This document shows positions 16,694 to 24,009 of a stretch of 34,814 bases of DNA, in pieces. Position numbers and translations under genes: made by a program. The notes below the pieces were generated by a model. It was given only the letters and a program-made list of their open reading frames with translations. It was not told the origin of the DNA and made no database searches. Origin of the DNA: DAOMFM01 sp035429825 (lineage in GTDB: Bacteria > Acidobacteriota > Blastocatellia > UBA7656 > JADIYM01); the NCBI GenBank assembly GCA_044224215.1, contig JBGAKX010000038.1, positions 1 to 34,814 of the forward strand. Reading direction: 5' to 3'. The first letter of the stretch is position 1. Each line of letters begins with the position of its first letter.

Positions 16694-16709
16694 AGCAATC
16701 ACCGTTCCG
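16694..16709 (-). promoter_or_regulatory. Candidate sigma-54 promoter for the pilin operon
   Basis: On the minus strand CGGAAC-N5-TTGCT (-24 element 16704-16709, -12 element 16694-16698) keeps the GG-N10-GC spacing of sigma-54 sites; 4 of 6 bases of the -24 box and the TTGC of the -12 box match. The start would be near 16683, leaving a leader of about 42 nt that opens with a CGGGTG/CACCCG hairpin (16667-16682) and contains the GGAGG. Type IV pilin genes are often sigma-54/PilR controlled, and a PilS-like kinase gene is adjacent. Confidence 0.4.
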
Positions 16710-16807
16710 ACAAGTACGGCAACCGCTAACCTTAATGAATCCAATATGTTGTGGTCCAAATTGGAGGGCCCGCGACTCGAGATGTCGCGAGATGTGTTTC
16801 AAAAAGT

Positions 16808-16836
16808 AACAGGCCGAGGAAGGTGGCTTCCCTGTT
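16808..16836 (-). terminator. Weak terminator-like repeat after the kinase gene
   Basis: On the minus strand AACAGG (overlapping the kinase stop) and CCTGTT form a 6-bp stem enclosing a small GAAG/CTTC hairpin, followed two bases later by a five-T run. It is AT-rich for this genome and may be only partially effective. The 194-bp gap to the pilin start holds this and the candidate sigma-54 site. Confidence 0.35.
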
Positions 16837-18596
16837 CAGCGCGGCAGAAAGCACCGGAAAATCGCGCCGGGCGCCGCGTCGTCAACCTCGATCCTGCCGC
16901 CGTGCGCAAGCACGATCTTCTGCGTCAGCGCCAGTCCGATCCCGTATCCGCGCGCCCTCGTCGTGTAGAACGGAATGAAGATTTTTGCCACGTCCTCGCG
17001 AGGGATTCCCTTGCCGTTGTCGGCAACCGTGATGCACACCCAGCCGCCCGGCGTCTCGCGGACACCGACCGTGATTCGTCCACCCGTCCCGCCGCCGTCG
17101 AGCGCGTCAATGGAGTTCTGGACGAGATTGAGCACGGCTCGTCCGAGGAGCGCCTCGTCGCCGCGAACGACAAGATCGCGAGACGCGTCGACCTCGCGTT
17201 CGATCCGGATTCGCAGATCCCCGCATCGCGACTCGAACTTCGCGACGACGGCGTCCACCATGTCGACGACCGCAATGGGCGCGACAACCAGGTCCGCAGG
17301 CCGCGCAAAGTTCAGAAAGTCGGTGACCATCTGGGACAGCTCGGCGACCTCCGAAAGGAGAGCGTCCGACGACTCCGTCGCCTTGTCGGGCGCGAGCTCG
17401 GCAATCAGCTGTGTGAACCCCTGAATCGTCGCGAGCGAGTTCTTCAACTCGTGTGCGAGACCGGCTGCCATCTCGCCGAGGTTCGCGAGATTCTCCTGGA
17501 GACGCAGCCGCTCGCGCAGCCCGACAACCTCGGTCAGGTCCGTCATCAGAACCAGAACGACGTCCGCGGACCCGGACCCGTCCGAAATCGGTGACACCGA
17601 CACACCGATGCACCGAGGCGTCGCGTCACCCGTTCCGGAGCGCTTCAGGACCTCGCGGCGCTGGAACGCCTCGGCGTCCCTGAGACACGCGTCGACAAGG
17701 TCGCCGAGCTCGCCCGCATCTCGAAACGCGTCGCGCGCGGTCACGGATACGTTGCGAGCGCTTGGAAGGTCCGGGAACAGCTCGCGCGCCGCCCTGTTCG
17801 CCGCGGTGACGCGGCCCGCAGCGTCGATCACGACCAGGCCCGTCGGCATCTGCGCGATCACTCGCTCGCTGAATCGCTCGCTGCGCTCGGCGCGCGCGCG
17901 ATCGACCTGCGACCGCATTTCGAGCTCCTTTCCCTTGTGCTGCAGCTCGCCGATCACGGAATGGAACGTCTCGACGACGAAGTCCGCCTCGCGGTTCGCA
18001 CCGTTCTGCGACCCGGTCTGCGACGGCGCCGACGCGCGCGCGCCGGCGAGTCTCCGCATCCGGATCACGAGAAACCCGATCGCCGCGAGCACCACGAGCA
18101 GCGTGAGCGCTTGGTACGCCGCAACCGTGTTCGCCCACGAACCGGCAGGTGCATCCGGCTCGGCGATCGCGACGGACCGGTTGTCGGCGAGGCGCACCAG
18201 AAAGATTCTCACGTTCGGCGGCGCCGGCGTCACTCGCGCGGGGAACATTGCGCCGGACTCTGCCGGCCTCGGAACCGACTCCGAGAGCGCGTCGGCAAGC
18301 GACTCGCCACCTCCTGCTGATGCAATCGCCGTCCGTTCGCCTTCGGCAGAGTAGACGGCAGCCGCCACCGCGACGTCGAGCTCCTCGAGCACGCGCGCGA
18401 GCGGCGTGTCGCCGTGCTCGACCGCGCGCGCAACCGCGAGCGCATCGACGCGCTCGGCGTCGACACGCGCCTGCTCGGTCCGGACGCGGATCGTCGTGTC
18501 GACGCTCTGCCACAGCACGAAGATCAGCAGCACCGAGATGGCGGCGAGCCCTGCAATCAAGGCCCGGATGGCGTTGTCGCTGCGTTGAACGGCCAT
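16836..18596 (-). CDS. PilS/NtrB-like membrane sensor histidine kinase
   Basis: A 586-residue kinase. It has a TM helix at about 12-32, a periplasmic sensor domain (about 33-160), a second TM (about 161-180), a linker coiled coil, a PAS domain (QMPTGLVVIDAAGRVTAANRAA), then HisKA with the H-box HELKNSLATIQGF. The HATPase domain shows N box NLVQNSIDAL, G1 DNGKGIP, F box FIPFYTT and G2 GYGIGLAL, so all catalytic motifs are present. The LAHELKN H-box is typical of NtrB/PilS kinases that act on sigma-54 activators. The gene starts 12 bp after prepilin peptidase and precedes the pilins, so a PilS role is likely. No response regulator (PilR) lies in the window. Confidence 0.85.
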   Translation of the reverse strand: MAVQRSDNAIRALIAGLAAISVLLIFVLWQSVDTTIRVRTEQARVDAERVDALAVARAVEHGDTPLARVLEELDVAVAAAVYSAEGERTAIASAGGGESLADALSESVPRPAESGAMFPARVTPAPPNVRIFLVRLADNRSVAIAEPDAPAGSWANTVAAYQALTLLVVLAAIGFLVIRMRRLAGARASAPSQTGSQNGANREADFVVETFHSVIGELQHKGKELEMRSQVDRARAERSERFSERVIAQMPTGLVVIDAAGRVTAANRAARELFPDLPSARNVSVTARDAFRDAGELGDLVDACLRDAEAFQRREVLKRSGTGDATPRCIGVSVSPISDGSGSADVVLVLMTDLTEVVGLRERLRLQENLANLGEMAAGLAHELKNSLATIQGFTQLIAELAPDKATESSDALLSEVAELSQMVTDFLNFARPADLVVAPIAVVDMVDAVVAKFESRCGDLRIRIEREVDASRDLVVRGDEALLGRAVLNLVQNSIDALDGGGTGGRITVGVRETPGGWVCITVADNGKGIPREDVAKIFIPFYTTRARGYGIGLALTQKIVLAHGGRIEVDDAAPGAIFRCFLPR

Positions 18597-18608
18597 CTCG
18601 CGCGCCCT

Positions 18609-19463
18609 CTAGAACAGACCCAGGTACAGGGCGATCAGGCGCTCTCCGAACAGCAGCGACACAATGGCACAGATCCCGAGGAACACCCCGAACGGAAGCT
18701 TGAACTCGGCTAGCTTCTCGCCGCGCAGAATCACGAGGCCCGTCACGGCGCCGAGAAGCGAACCAAGCAGGATCGTGAGCAGCGTCAGTTCCCAGCCGAG
18801 GTACGCGCCGACCATGCACATCATGCTCACGTCGCCCAGGCCGAGGCCTTCACGCTTTCGAATCAACCGGTACGCGACCGACACGACGAACAGCAGCCCT
18901 CCGCCGAACGTCGCTCCAAGCGCTGCGCCGGTAAACGAGATGAACCAGTCCGGGCTCGCGCTGATTCCGAACAGCCACGCGCCGCCGAACATCGACGAGC
19001 TCATTCCGACCAGGTTTGGGACGAGAATCCGTGCGCCGAGCGCAAACACGAGTCCGGTATGCGTGATCGCCGACGGCAGCAGCTGCCATTCCGCGTCGAT
19101 GAAGATGAGCGGAACGAGCATTGCGACGAAGACGAGATCACAGACTGCCTCGAGACCCGGCCCCTTGACGACCAGCACGGCAACGAACAACGCGCCGGTG
19201 ACCGCCTCGACCAGCGGATACCGGACCGGAATCGGTTGCTTGCACGCGCGGCACTTTCCGCCGAGCAGGACATAGCTGAGGAGGGGAATGTTGTCGTACG
19301 GCTTGATCGCCGTGCCGCACGATCCGCAGTGGCTCGCAGGGAGCACGATCGACTCGTCGCGCGGCCACCGGTGGATAATGACGTTGAGGAAGCTCCCGAT
19401 CACCAGACCGAGCAAACCGGCGATGATCGTCCACACCGCCGGCGGCAGCACGTCGTAGAACAT
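18609..19463 (-). CDS. pilD: Prepilin peptidase / N-methyltransferase
   Basis: A 284-residue polytopic aspartic protease that cleaves class III leader peptides and methylates the new N-terminal Phe of pilins. The N-terminus (WTIIAGLLGLVIGSFLNVIIHRWP) is the family signature. Two CxxC pairs (CGSC, CRAC) form the cytoplasmic zinc site. The active Asp residues sit in FIDAEWQLLP and in the GLGLGDVSMM (GxGD) motif. The chosen ATG puts the first TM at the N-terminus; it has no Shine-Dalgarno but a TATTCT -10 box 7 nt upstream, implying a leaderless mRNA. The substrates are presumably the three clear prepilins in the operon that follows on the same strand. Confidence 0.92.
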   Translation of the reverse strand: MFYDVLPPAVWTIIAGLLGLVIGSFLNVIIHRWPRDESIVLPASHCGSCGTAIKPYDNIPLLSYVLLGGKCRACKQPIPVRYPLVEAVTGALFVAVLVVKGPGLEAVCDLVFVAMLVPLIFIDAEWQLLPSAITHTGLVFALGARILVPNLVGMSSSMFGGAWLFGISASPDWFISFTGAALGATFGGGLLFVVSVAYRLIRKREGLGLGDVSMMCMVGAYLGWELTLLTILLGSLLGAVTGLVILRGEKLAEFKLPFGVFLGICAIVSLLFGERLIALYLGLF

Positions 19464-19470
19464 GGCGCCT

Positions 19471-19498
19471 AGAATACTCAAGCCGGTCCCGGACACAA
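19471..19498 (-). promoter_or_regulatory. Putative leaderless promoter of pilD
   Basis: On the minus strand TTGTGT (19493-19498), a 16-bp spacer and TATTCT (19471-19476) end 7 nt before the ATG at 19463. Transcription would start at or next to the start codon, matching the absence of a ribosome site. Confidence 0.45.
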
Positions 19499-19526
19499 GG
19501 TTGGAAGCTGGGACGAAACAAGAAAA

Positions 19527-19635
19527 ACCGCACGCAAAGACGCAGAGACGCAACGGCACAGAGACGAGTGCTCATCGTCGCTTGCCGGCTTTGGATCGTT
19601 CGCGTCTTTGCGTTCCCGGTTCTTTGCGTGCGGTG
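19527..19635. repeat. Inverted dispersed-type repeat with GCAAAGACGC motif
   Basis: ACCGCACGCAAAGA (19527-19540) is exactly inverted as TCTTTGCGTGCGGT (19622-19635). Inside, CGCAAAGACGC (19533-19543) is inverted as GCGTCTTTGCG (19602-19612). The left arm contains the CGCAGAGACGCA series seen, in my recollection, as an intergenic repeat in unrelated bacteria. No ORF or RNA gene is visible in the 323-bp gap 19464-19786, which holds this repeat and promoters at each side. Confidence 0.7.
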
Positions 19636-19671
19636 ATAGTTGATGCGTTCAGAGTGCGCCGAATGCCCGGT

Positions 19672-19700
19672 TGACACCCATGGACTACCTTTGTAGACTG
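19672..19700 (+). promoter_or_regulatory. Sigma-70 promoter for the DUF4870-like gene
   Basis: A perfect TTGACA (19672-19677), 17-bp spacer and TAGACT (19695-19700). The start would be near 19707, about 80 nt ahead of the ATG at 19787. Confidence 0.7.
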
Positions 19701-19786
19701 CCGCAGGTCGTTCCGACCATCGCGGCACACCGCTCCAACCACAGCATTCACAACTGAATCACCGAACCACGAGGAGGCATGTTTCC

Positions 19787-20263
19787 ATGCAGAACCCACC
19801 GGGATCGTATCCGCCACCGCAGGGCTTCCAGCCGGGAGGCTATCCCCCGCCAGGTCCGCCCACGGGCAAGACCCAGACTCTCAATCTCGACTACAACATC
19901 GCGTCGGGTCTCTGTTACGTCCCGGTCTGTGCGATGAGCATCATCTTCCCGATTCTCTGGATCGTCACTGAGCCAAAGACGAACAAGCTCGTTCGTCAGC
20001 ACGCATTCCAGTCCCTCTTCCTCGGCATCGGCGGAGCGGTGATCTGGATCGTTTTGGCGATCTTCAGCGCAATTCTTCAGGCGGTTGCTGCAGCAGCCGA
20101 CAGCGGCGTCCTTGCCATGATCGTGGGCCTGGTCTTCATTGCCATCTTCGTCGTGTTCGGCCTGTTCATGCTGGCGATGGTAATCATGGGTCTCATCAAG
20201 GGTTTCAAGGGCGAATACTGGAAGATGCCGATCTTCGGTGCGTTCGCCGAGAAGTTCGCCTAA
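19787..20263 (+). CDS. DUF4870-like small membrane protein
   Basis: A 158-residue protein with a Pro/Gly/Tyr-rich cytoplasmic N-terminus (PPGSYPPPQGFQPGGYPPPG). The membrane domain of about three helices begins with the DUF4870-type segment ASGLCYVPVCAMSIIFPILW. The VRQHAFQSLFLGI motif matches the family's conserved (R)xHAxQAL segment, and the GLIKGFKGEYWKMPIFG end is also typical. Function is unknown; relatives are small conserved membrane proteins distantly like Tic20. The ATG has a strong GAGGAGG site and a consensus promoter. It is monocistronic, converging with the DUF47 gene 8 bp away. Confidence 0.8.
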   Translation: MQNPPGSYPPPQGFQPGGYPPPGPPTGKTQTLNLDYNIASGLCYVPVCAMSIIFPILWIVTEPKTNKLVRQHAFQSLFLGIGGAVIWIVLAIFSAILQAVAAAADSGVLAMIVGLVFIAIFVVFGLFMLAMVIMGLIKGFKGEYWKMPIFGAFAEKFA

Positions 20264-20271
20264 GGTCTCGC

Positions 20272-20910
20272 CTACGAGTTCTTTATGACGATGCGCTCGA
20301 GGATGTTTGCGACGTCCTCGCACCGGTCGATGGATCCCTCGATGCACTCGTAGAGGTCCTTCAGCCGGATGACCTCGATCGGGGAGGCGTTCCCCGAGAA
20401 GAGCTCACGAATCGCATCCCGATACTGTGCGTCGGCCTCGGCTTCCAGCCGGTGGATCGACGCGCAGTGTCCGGAGATTCCGTCGCGGTCGTTCAGGTGC
20501 TCGACGGCCGAACTGACCTCGCGCGCGCACGCCGCGAGCGACGTCGCGAGCGCCCGGAGCGACGCGTTCGTCGCGGCGAGCGACGACAACTCGGCAAAGC
20601 TCGCGGCTGAATACGCCCCATCGAGAATGTCGTCGAGGGCCGTGGCAAGCGCGTCGATGTCCTCGCGGTCAATCGGCGTGACGAACGACTTCTGGAGCAG
20701 CGCCATGATCTCGCGTGTCGCGTCGTCGCCCGTGTGCTCGAACGCCTTCAATTCGGCGACCCGCGCGGGCCATTCGCCGTCTTCCGAGAAGATCCGGACG
20801 AGGAGCTCGCACCCGCTGACCATCGCGCTGACGAGCGTATTGAACAGCTCGTAGTAGCGCTCCTCCTTGGGGAGGATCCGGAACACGCGGTCGACTCGCT
20901 TGAGGTCCAT
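20272..20910 (-). CDS. DUF47 / PhoU-like protein
   Basis: A 212-residue all-helical protein of the DUF47 (PhoU-related) family. FELF-type opening YYELFNTLVSAMVSGCELL is followed by the metal-binding-like ELKAFEHTGDDATREI and FVTPIDREDIDALATALDDILD, the family signature with acidic residues that coordinate metals. DUF47 proteins normally pair with a Pit-type phosphate transporter and regulate its activity; none is adjacent here. There is no Shine-Dalgarno. A TAGAAT -10 box (20917-20922) ends 6 nt before the ATG, so the mRNA is probably leaderless. It is divergent from the cytochrome/alanine dehydrogenase operon. Confidence 0.88.
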   Translation of the reverse strand: MDLKRVDRVFRILPKEERYYELFNTLVSAMVSGCELLVRIFSEDGEWPARVAELKAFEHTGDDATREIMALLQKSFVTPIDREDIDALATALDDILDGAYSAASFAELSSLAATNASLRALATSLAACAREVSSAVEHLNDRDGISGHCASIHRLEAEADAQYRDAIRELFSGNASPIEVIRLKDLYECIEGSIDRCEDVANILERIVIKNS

Positions 20911-21038
20911 TGCGGCATTCTAACCGAGCCGACAACCGCGGACTAGTGTGCCGTGCCCGGGACGGCGTCCAATCCGCGCGTACCAGCGTCTCATCCGTTG
21001 TCCAATCTTGCGGACTCTGGTGGTACAATGCGCGCGCT

Positions 21039-21362
21039 TTGGCACTCAACCGCAGAGACTGGACCTTCCTGGTGATCGCGGGAGCCGTCATCGGCGTCCT
21101 CGTTGTTCTGTCGATGATGGGCAAGAAGCCGCCGCTGATCTCGGCGATTCCGGCGCACGCGGCGGTCACGAACGAGAGCAAGCGAACCGAGTGCGTCGCG
21201 TGCCACGACCCCAGGATCGAAGGCGTCGTCGCGCCGCTGCCCGCGTCGCATCCGACCAAGTGGCGCGACGAAAAGACCAACTGCACGCTGTGCCACAAGA
21301 CCTCTCCCGCCTCGACGGCCTCGGCCGCATTACCCCTCGCACAGGAGACGAAACACCAATGA
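21039..21362 (+). CDS. Small membrane-anchored diheme c-type cytochrome
   Basis: A 107-residue protein (counting from a TTG start) with an N-terminal TM anchor (about 8-27, WTFLVIAGAVIGVLVVLSMM). A short periplasmic domain carries two heme-c motifs, CVACH (52-56) and CTLCH (82-86). His40 and His71 are candidate distal ligands. It would carry electrons in the membrane/periplasm; the partner is unknown. No in-frame ATG or GTG exists near the anchor. TTG at 21039 lies 10 nt after a TACAAT -10 box (21024-21029), so it is the best start, but an upstream start cannot be excluded. Its stop overlaps the alanine dehydrogenase start (ATGA). Confidence 0.75.
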   Translation: MALNRRDWTFLVIAGAVIGVLVVLSMMGKKPPLISAIPAHAAVTNESKRTECVACHDPRIEGVVAPLPASHPTKWRDEKTNCTLCHKTSPASTASAALPLAQETKHQ

Positions 21363-22471
21363 TTGTCGGACTGCCGAAGGAGATCAAGAACAACGAGTAT
21401 CGCGTCGGCCTGGTGCCGGCCGGCGCCAAGGCGCTCGTCGATCACGGCCACACGGTCATCGTCGAGCGAAGCGCGGGCGATGGAAGCGGCATCGCGGACG
21501 CCGAGTACGAGAAGGCCGGCGCGCGCTTGATCGACACAGCCGACGAGGTCTGGGCGAGCGCCGACATGATCGTGAAGGTGAAGGAGCCGATAGAGCCCGA
21601 GTATCCGCGGATGCGCGACGGGCAGATCCTGTACACGTACCTGCACCTCGCTCCTGCGGCCGACCTCACGCAGGTCATGCTCGATCGCGGAGTCACCGGC
21701 GTCGCCTACGAGACGATCACCGACGCGCGCGGCGGACTGCCGCTGTTGACCCCGATGAGCGAAGTGGCCGGCCGCATGTCGATCCAGGTCGGCGCGACGT
21801 ACCTCGAGCGCATCAACGGGGGACGCGGCGTGCTGCTCGGGGGAATCCCCGGCGTGCACCCGGGAAATGTCGTGATCATCGGCGGAGGCGTCGTCGGCAC
21901 GAACGCGGCCAAGATGGCCGTCGGTCTCGGCGCCGCGGTCACGATCGTCGACCTGAATCTCGACAGGCTGCGCGAGCTCGACGACATATTCGGAAGCCGC
22001 ATCAAGACGCTCGCGTCGAATGACTACACGCTGCACGAATCGGTCTCAAAGGCCGATCTCGTCATCGGCGCGGTGCTGATACCGGGCGCGTCGGCGCCAA
22101 AACTCGTCAAGCGCGCGATGCTCAAGGACATGCCGCCCAACTCGGTCATCGTCGACGTGGCCGTCGACCAGGGCGGATGTATCGAGACGACGCATCCGAC
22201 GACGCATTCGGATCCGACGTTCTTCGTCGACGGCGTGCTCCACTACTGCGTGGCGAACATGCCGGGCGCGGTGCCTCGAACCTCGACATTCGGGTTGACG
22301 AACGCGACGCTGCCGTTCGCGCTCCAGCTCGCGAACAAGGGCTTCGTCGAGGCGGTGCGCGGCAATCACCACCTTGCGGAAGGCGTGAACACGTACAAGG
22401 GCAAGATCGTCTACGAGGCGGTCGCCACGTCGCAGGGCCGGCCGTACACGGCACTGGAATCACTCCTTTAG
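21359..22471 (+). CDS. ald: Alanine dehydrogenase
   Basis: Converts L-alanine, NAD+ and water reversibly to pyruvate, ammonium and NADH in the cytosol. The 370-residue product has the expected length. It has the GLPKEIKNNEYRVGLVPAG N-terminus, the pyruvate-binding Lys75 (IVKVKEP), His96 (YTYLHLAP) and the NAD loop GGGVVGTNAAKMAVGLGA. It also has the VIVDVAVDQGGCIET segment with the catalytic Asp, and a C-terminal NTYKGKIVYEAV. The start overlaps the cytochrome stop by 4 bp (ATGA), and AGGAG lies 11 nt upstream inside the cytochrome gene. Cotranscription with a heme protein is unusual for ald. Confidence 0.95.
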   Translation: MIVGLPKEIKNNEYRVGLVPAGAKALVDHGHTVIVERSAGDGSGIADAEYEKAGARLIDTADEVWASADMIVKVKEPIEPEYPRMRDGQILYTYLHLAPAADLTQVMLDRGVTGVAYETITDARGGLPLLTPMSEVAGRMSIQVGATYLERINGGRGVLLGGIPGVHPGNVVIIGGGVVGTNAAKMAVGLGAAVTIVDLNLDRLRELDDIFGSRIKTLASNDYTLHESVSKADLVIGAVLIPGASAPKLVKRAMLKDMPPNSVIVDVAVDQGGCIETTHPTTHSDPTFFVDGVLHYCVANMPGAVPRTSTFGLTNATLPFALQLANKGFVEAVRGNHHLAEGVNTYKGKIVYEAVATSQGRPYTALESLL

Positions 22472-22472
22472 G

Positions 22473-22514
22473 CCGCGAATTAACGCAGATTCGCAATATC
22501 TGCGTTGATCCGCG
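22473..22514. repeat. Palindromic intergenic repeat (AACGCAGAT type)
   Basis: AACGCAGAT (22482-22490) and ATCTGCGTT (22498-22506) form a perfect 9-bp inverted repeat with a 7-nt loop, flanked by CGCG on both sides. It begins at the ald stop and could act as an mRNA 3' hairpin, but it lacks a clear T-tract. Similar AACGCAGAT palindromes occur between genes in other genomes (recollection, unverified). Confidence 0.65.
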
Positions 22515-22531
22515 TTCGGTCTTTGCTTTGC

Positions 22532-22537
22532 TATACT
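22532..22537 (+). promoter_or_regulatory. -10 box of a leaderless promoter (DUF512 gene)
   Basis: TATACT ends exactly 6 nt before the ATG at 22544, so +1 would be at the start codon. There is no Shine-Dalgarno, and no good -35 at 17 bp. Confidence 0.45.
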
Positions 22538-22543
22538 GACGGG

Positions 22544-23923
22544 ATGGCGCATTTGATCGACATCCCGGATACCGGCTTTGTTGCGCTCCGACGCAGCGGA
22601 GTGTCCGTCCTCGGTGTCGAACCAGGCTCGCTCGCCGAGGAGATGGGGATCGAGCCTGGTGACCGGTTGCTGCGCGTCAACGACGACAAGCTGCGTGACG
22701 TCATCGACTGGCGGTTCTACGCCGGCGGCGAGACCGAGATGGTCGTGACGATCGAGAAGGCAAGCGGCGAACTGTGGGAGCTCGACGTCGAGATCGACGA
22801 AGGCGACGAGTGGGGTCTCGAATTCGAGACGATGATGCCGCGCCAATGTGCGAACGACTGCGTCTTCTGCTTCATCAAGCAGAACCCCGCGGGGGCTCGC
22901 CGTTCGCTGTTCATCAAGGACGAGGACATCCGGCTGTCGTTTCTCCACGGAAACTACACGACGATGACCAACCTGACCGAGCGCGAATTCCGCCGGATCG
23001 TCGAACAGCGACTCTCGCCGCAATACGTCTCGGTGCACGCGACGGACCCCGAATTGCGGCGCGTCATGCTCGGACGTGAAAAGGCCGACGACATCGTTCG
23101 CACGATCGAACGTCTCACGCGCGAAGGTATCGAGGTGCACGCCCAGATCGTACTGTGTCCGACGATGAACGATGGCGACGCGCTCGAGCGCACCGTTCGC
23201 GATCTCGCGGCCCTCCATCCCGGCGTCGTGTCGGCGGCGATCGTCCCGCTCGGCGTCAGTCAGATCCACACCGATCGCGACAAGCTGACGCCGGCGACCG
23301 ACGAATGGTGCGCCGGCATCGTTGCGCAGGTGCGCCCGTGGCAGCGCGAGTTTCGCCGGTCGATGGGCACGACGTTCGCGTTTCTTGGCGACGAGTTCTA
23401 CCTCCGCGGCGGGTTGCCATTGCCGTCTGCGCGCCACTATGGCGAGTATCCGCAGATCGAGGACGGCGTCGGTATGGTCCGCCGGTTCGGGCGCCGGTTC
23501 GACGCGGCAATCGAGCGCAACCTTGCATTGCCTGAGCACCTGCGCCGCGGGACGCTTGCGACCGGGCGACTGTTTGCGCCGGTACTCGCGAGAGCCGTCG
23601 AACAGATGAACGACCGTCTTGCAGGCGAGCTTTCTGCGGTTTCCGTGACGAACCGGTTCTTTGGCGAAGAGATCACGGTTGCCGGCCTGTTGACGGGCGG
23701 TGACTTTGTCGCCGCGCGCGGCGATATCCGCGGTGAGTTCCTTGTCGTGCCCGCCGACTCCCTGCGAAGCCACGATCGCATATTCCTCGACGGCATGTCC
23801 GTGGCGGAGCTCGAGGCGGAACTCGGGATTCCCGTCCACGACAGCGACGCGTTCTTTGCCGAGGCGGGCCTCGGCGACCCGGACGAGGCCTACGTTCCGG
23901 CCCAGATGTATCCTCAGTGGTGA
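22544..23923 (+). CDS. PDZ - DUF512 iron-sulfur (radical-SAM-like) protein
   Basis: A 459-residue protein of the DUF512 family. The N-terminal PDZ-like region (about 17-85; SVLGVEPGSLAEEMGIEPGDRLLRVN) leads into a radical-SAM-type barrel. This carries the cluster motif CANDCVFC (Cys102, Cys106, Cys109; Cx3Cx2C), followed by FIKQNPAGARRSLFIKDEDIRLSFLHGNYTT, diagnostic for the family. The C-terminal DUF512 domain has SVTNRFFGEEITVAGLLTGGD. Function is unresolved; in many bacteria the gene lies near the ribosome-assembly GTPase der, which is not seen here. The ATG has no Shine-Dalgarno but a TATACT box 6 nt upstream. Confidence 0.9.
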   Translation: MAHLIDIPDTGFVALRRSGVSVLGVEPGSLAEEMGIEPGDRLLRVNDDKLRDVIDWRFYAGGETEMVVTIEKASGELWELDVEIDEGDEWGLEFETMMPRQCANDCVFCFIKQNPAGARRSLFIKDEDIRLSFLHGNYTTMTNLTEREFRRIVEQRLSPQYVSVHATDPELRRVMLGREKADDIVRTIERLTREGIEVHAQIVLCPTMNDGDALERTVRDLAALHPGVVSAAIVPLGVSQIHTDRDKLTPATDEWCAGIVAQVRPWQREFRRSMGTTFAFLGDEFYLRGGLPLPSARHYGEYPQIEDGVGMVRRFGRRFDAAIERNLALPEHLRRGTLATGRLFAPVLARAVEQMNDRLAGELSAVSVTNRFFGEEITVAGLLTGGDFVAARGDIRGEFLVVPADSLRSHDRIFLDGMSVAELEAELGIPVHDSDAFFAEAGLGDPDEAYVPAQMYPQW

Positions 23924-24009
23924 TCGCACGAAGGGTCGCCAGGGCGCGCCGCGTTCCCTGACGCGCGGTCCGCGCTTCTTCCACCGACAAACGGAACGCC
24001 AGCTCTGCA

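Noticed and set aside
20998..21029. Full sigma-70 promoter TTGTCC...TACAAT before the cytochrome gene
   Set aside because: The spacer is 20 bp, too long; only the TACAAT -10 box is kept as support for the start.
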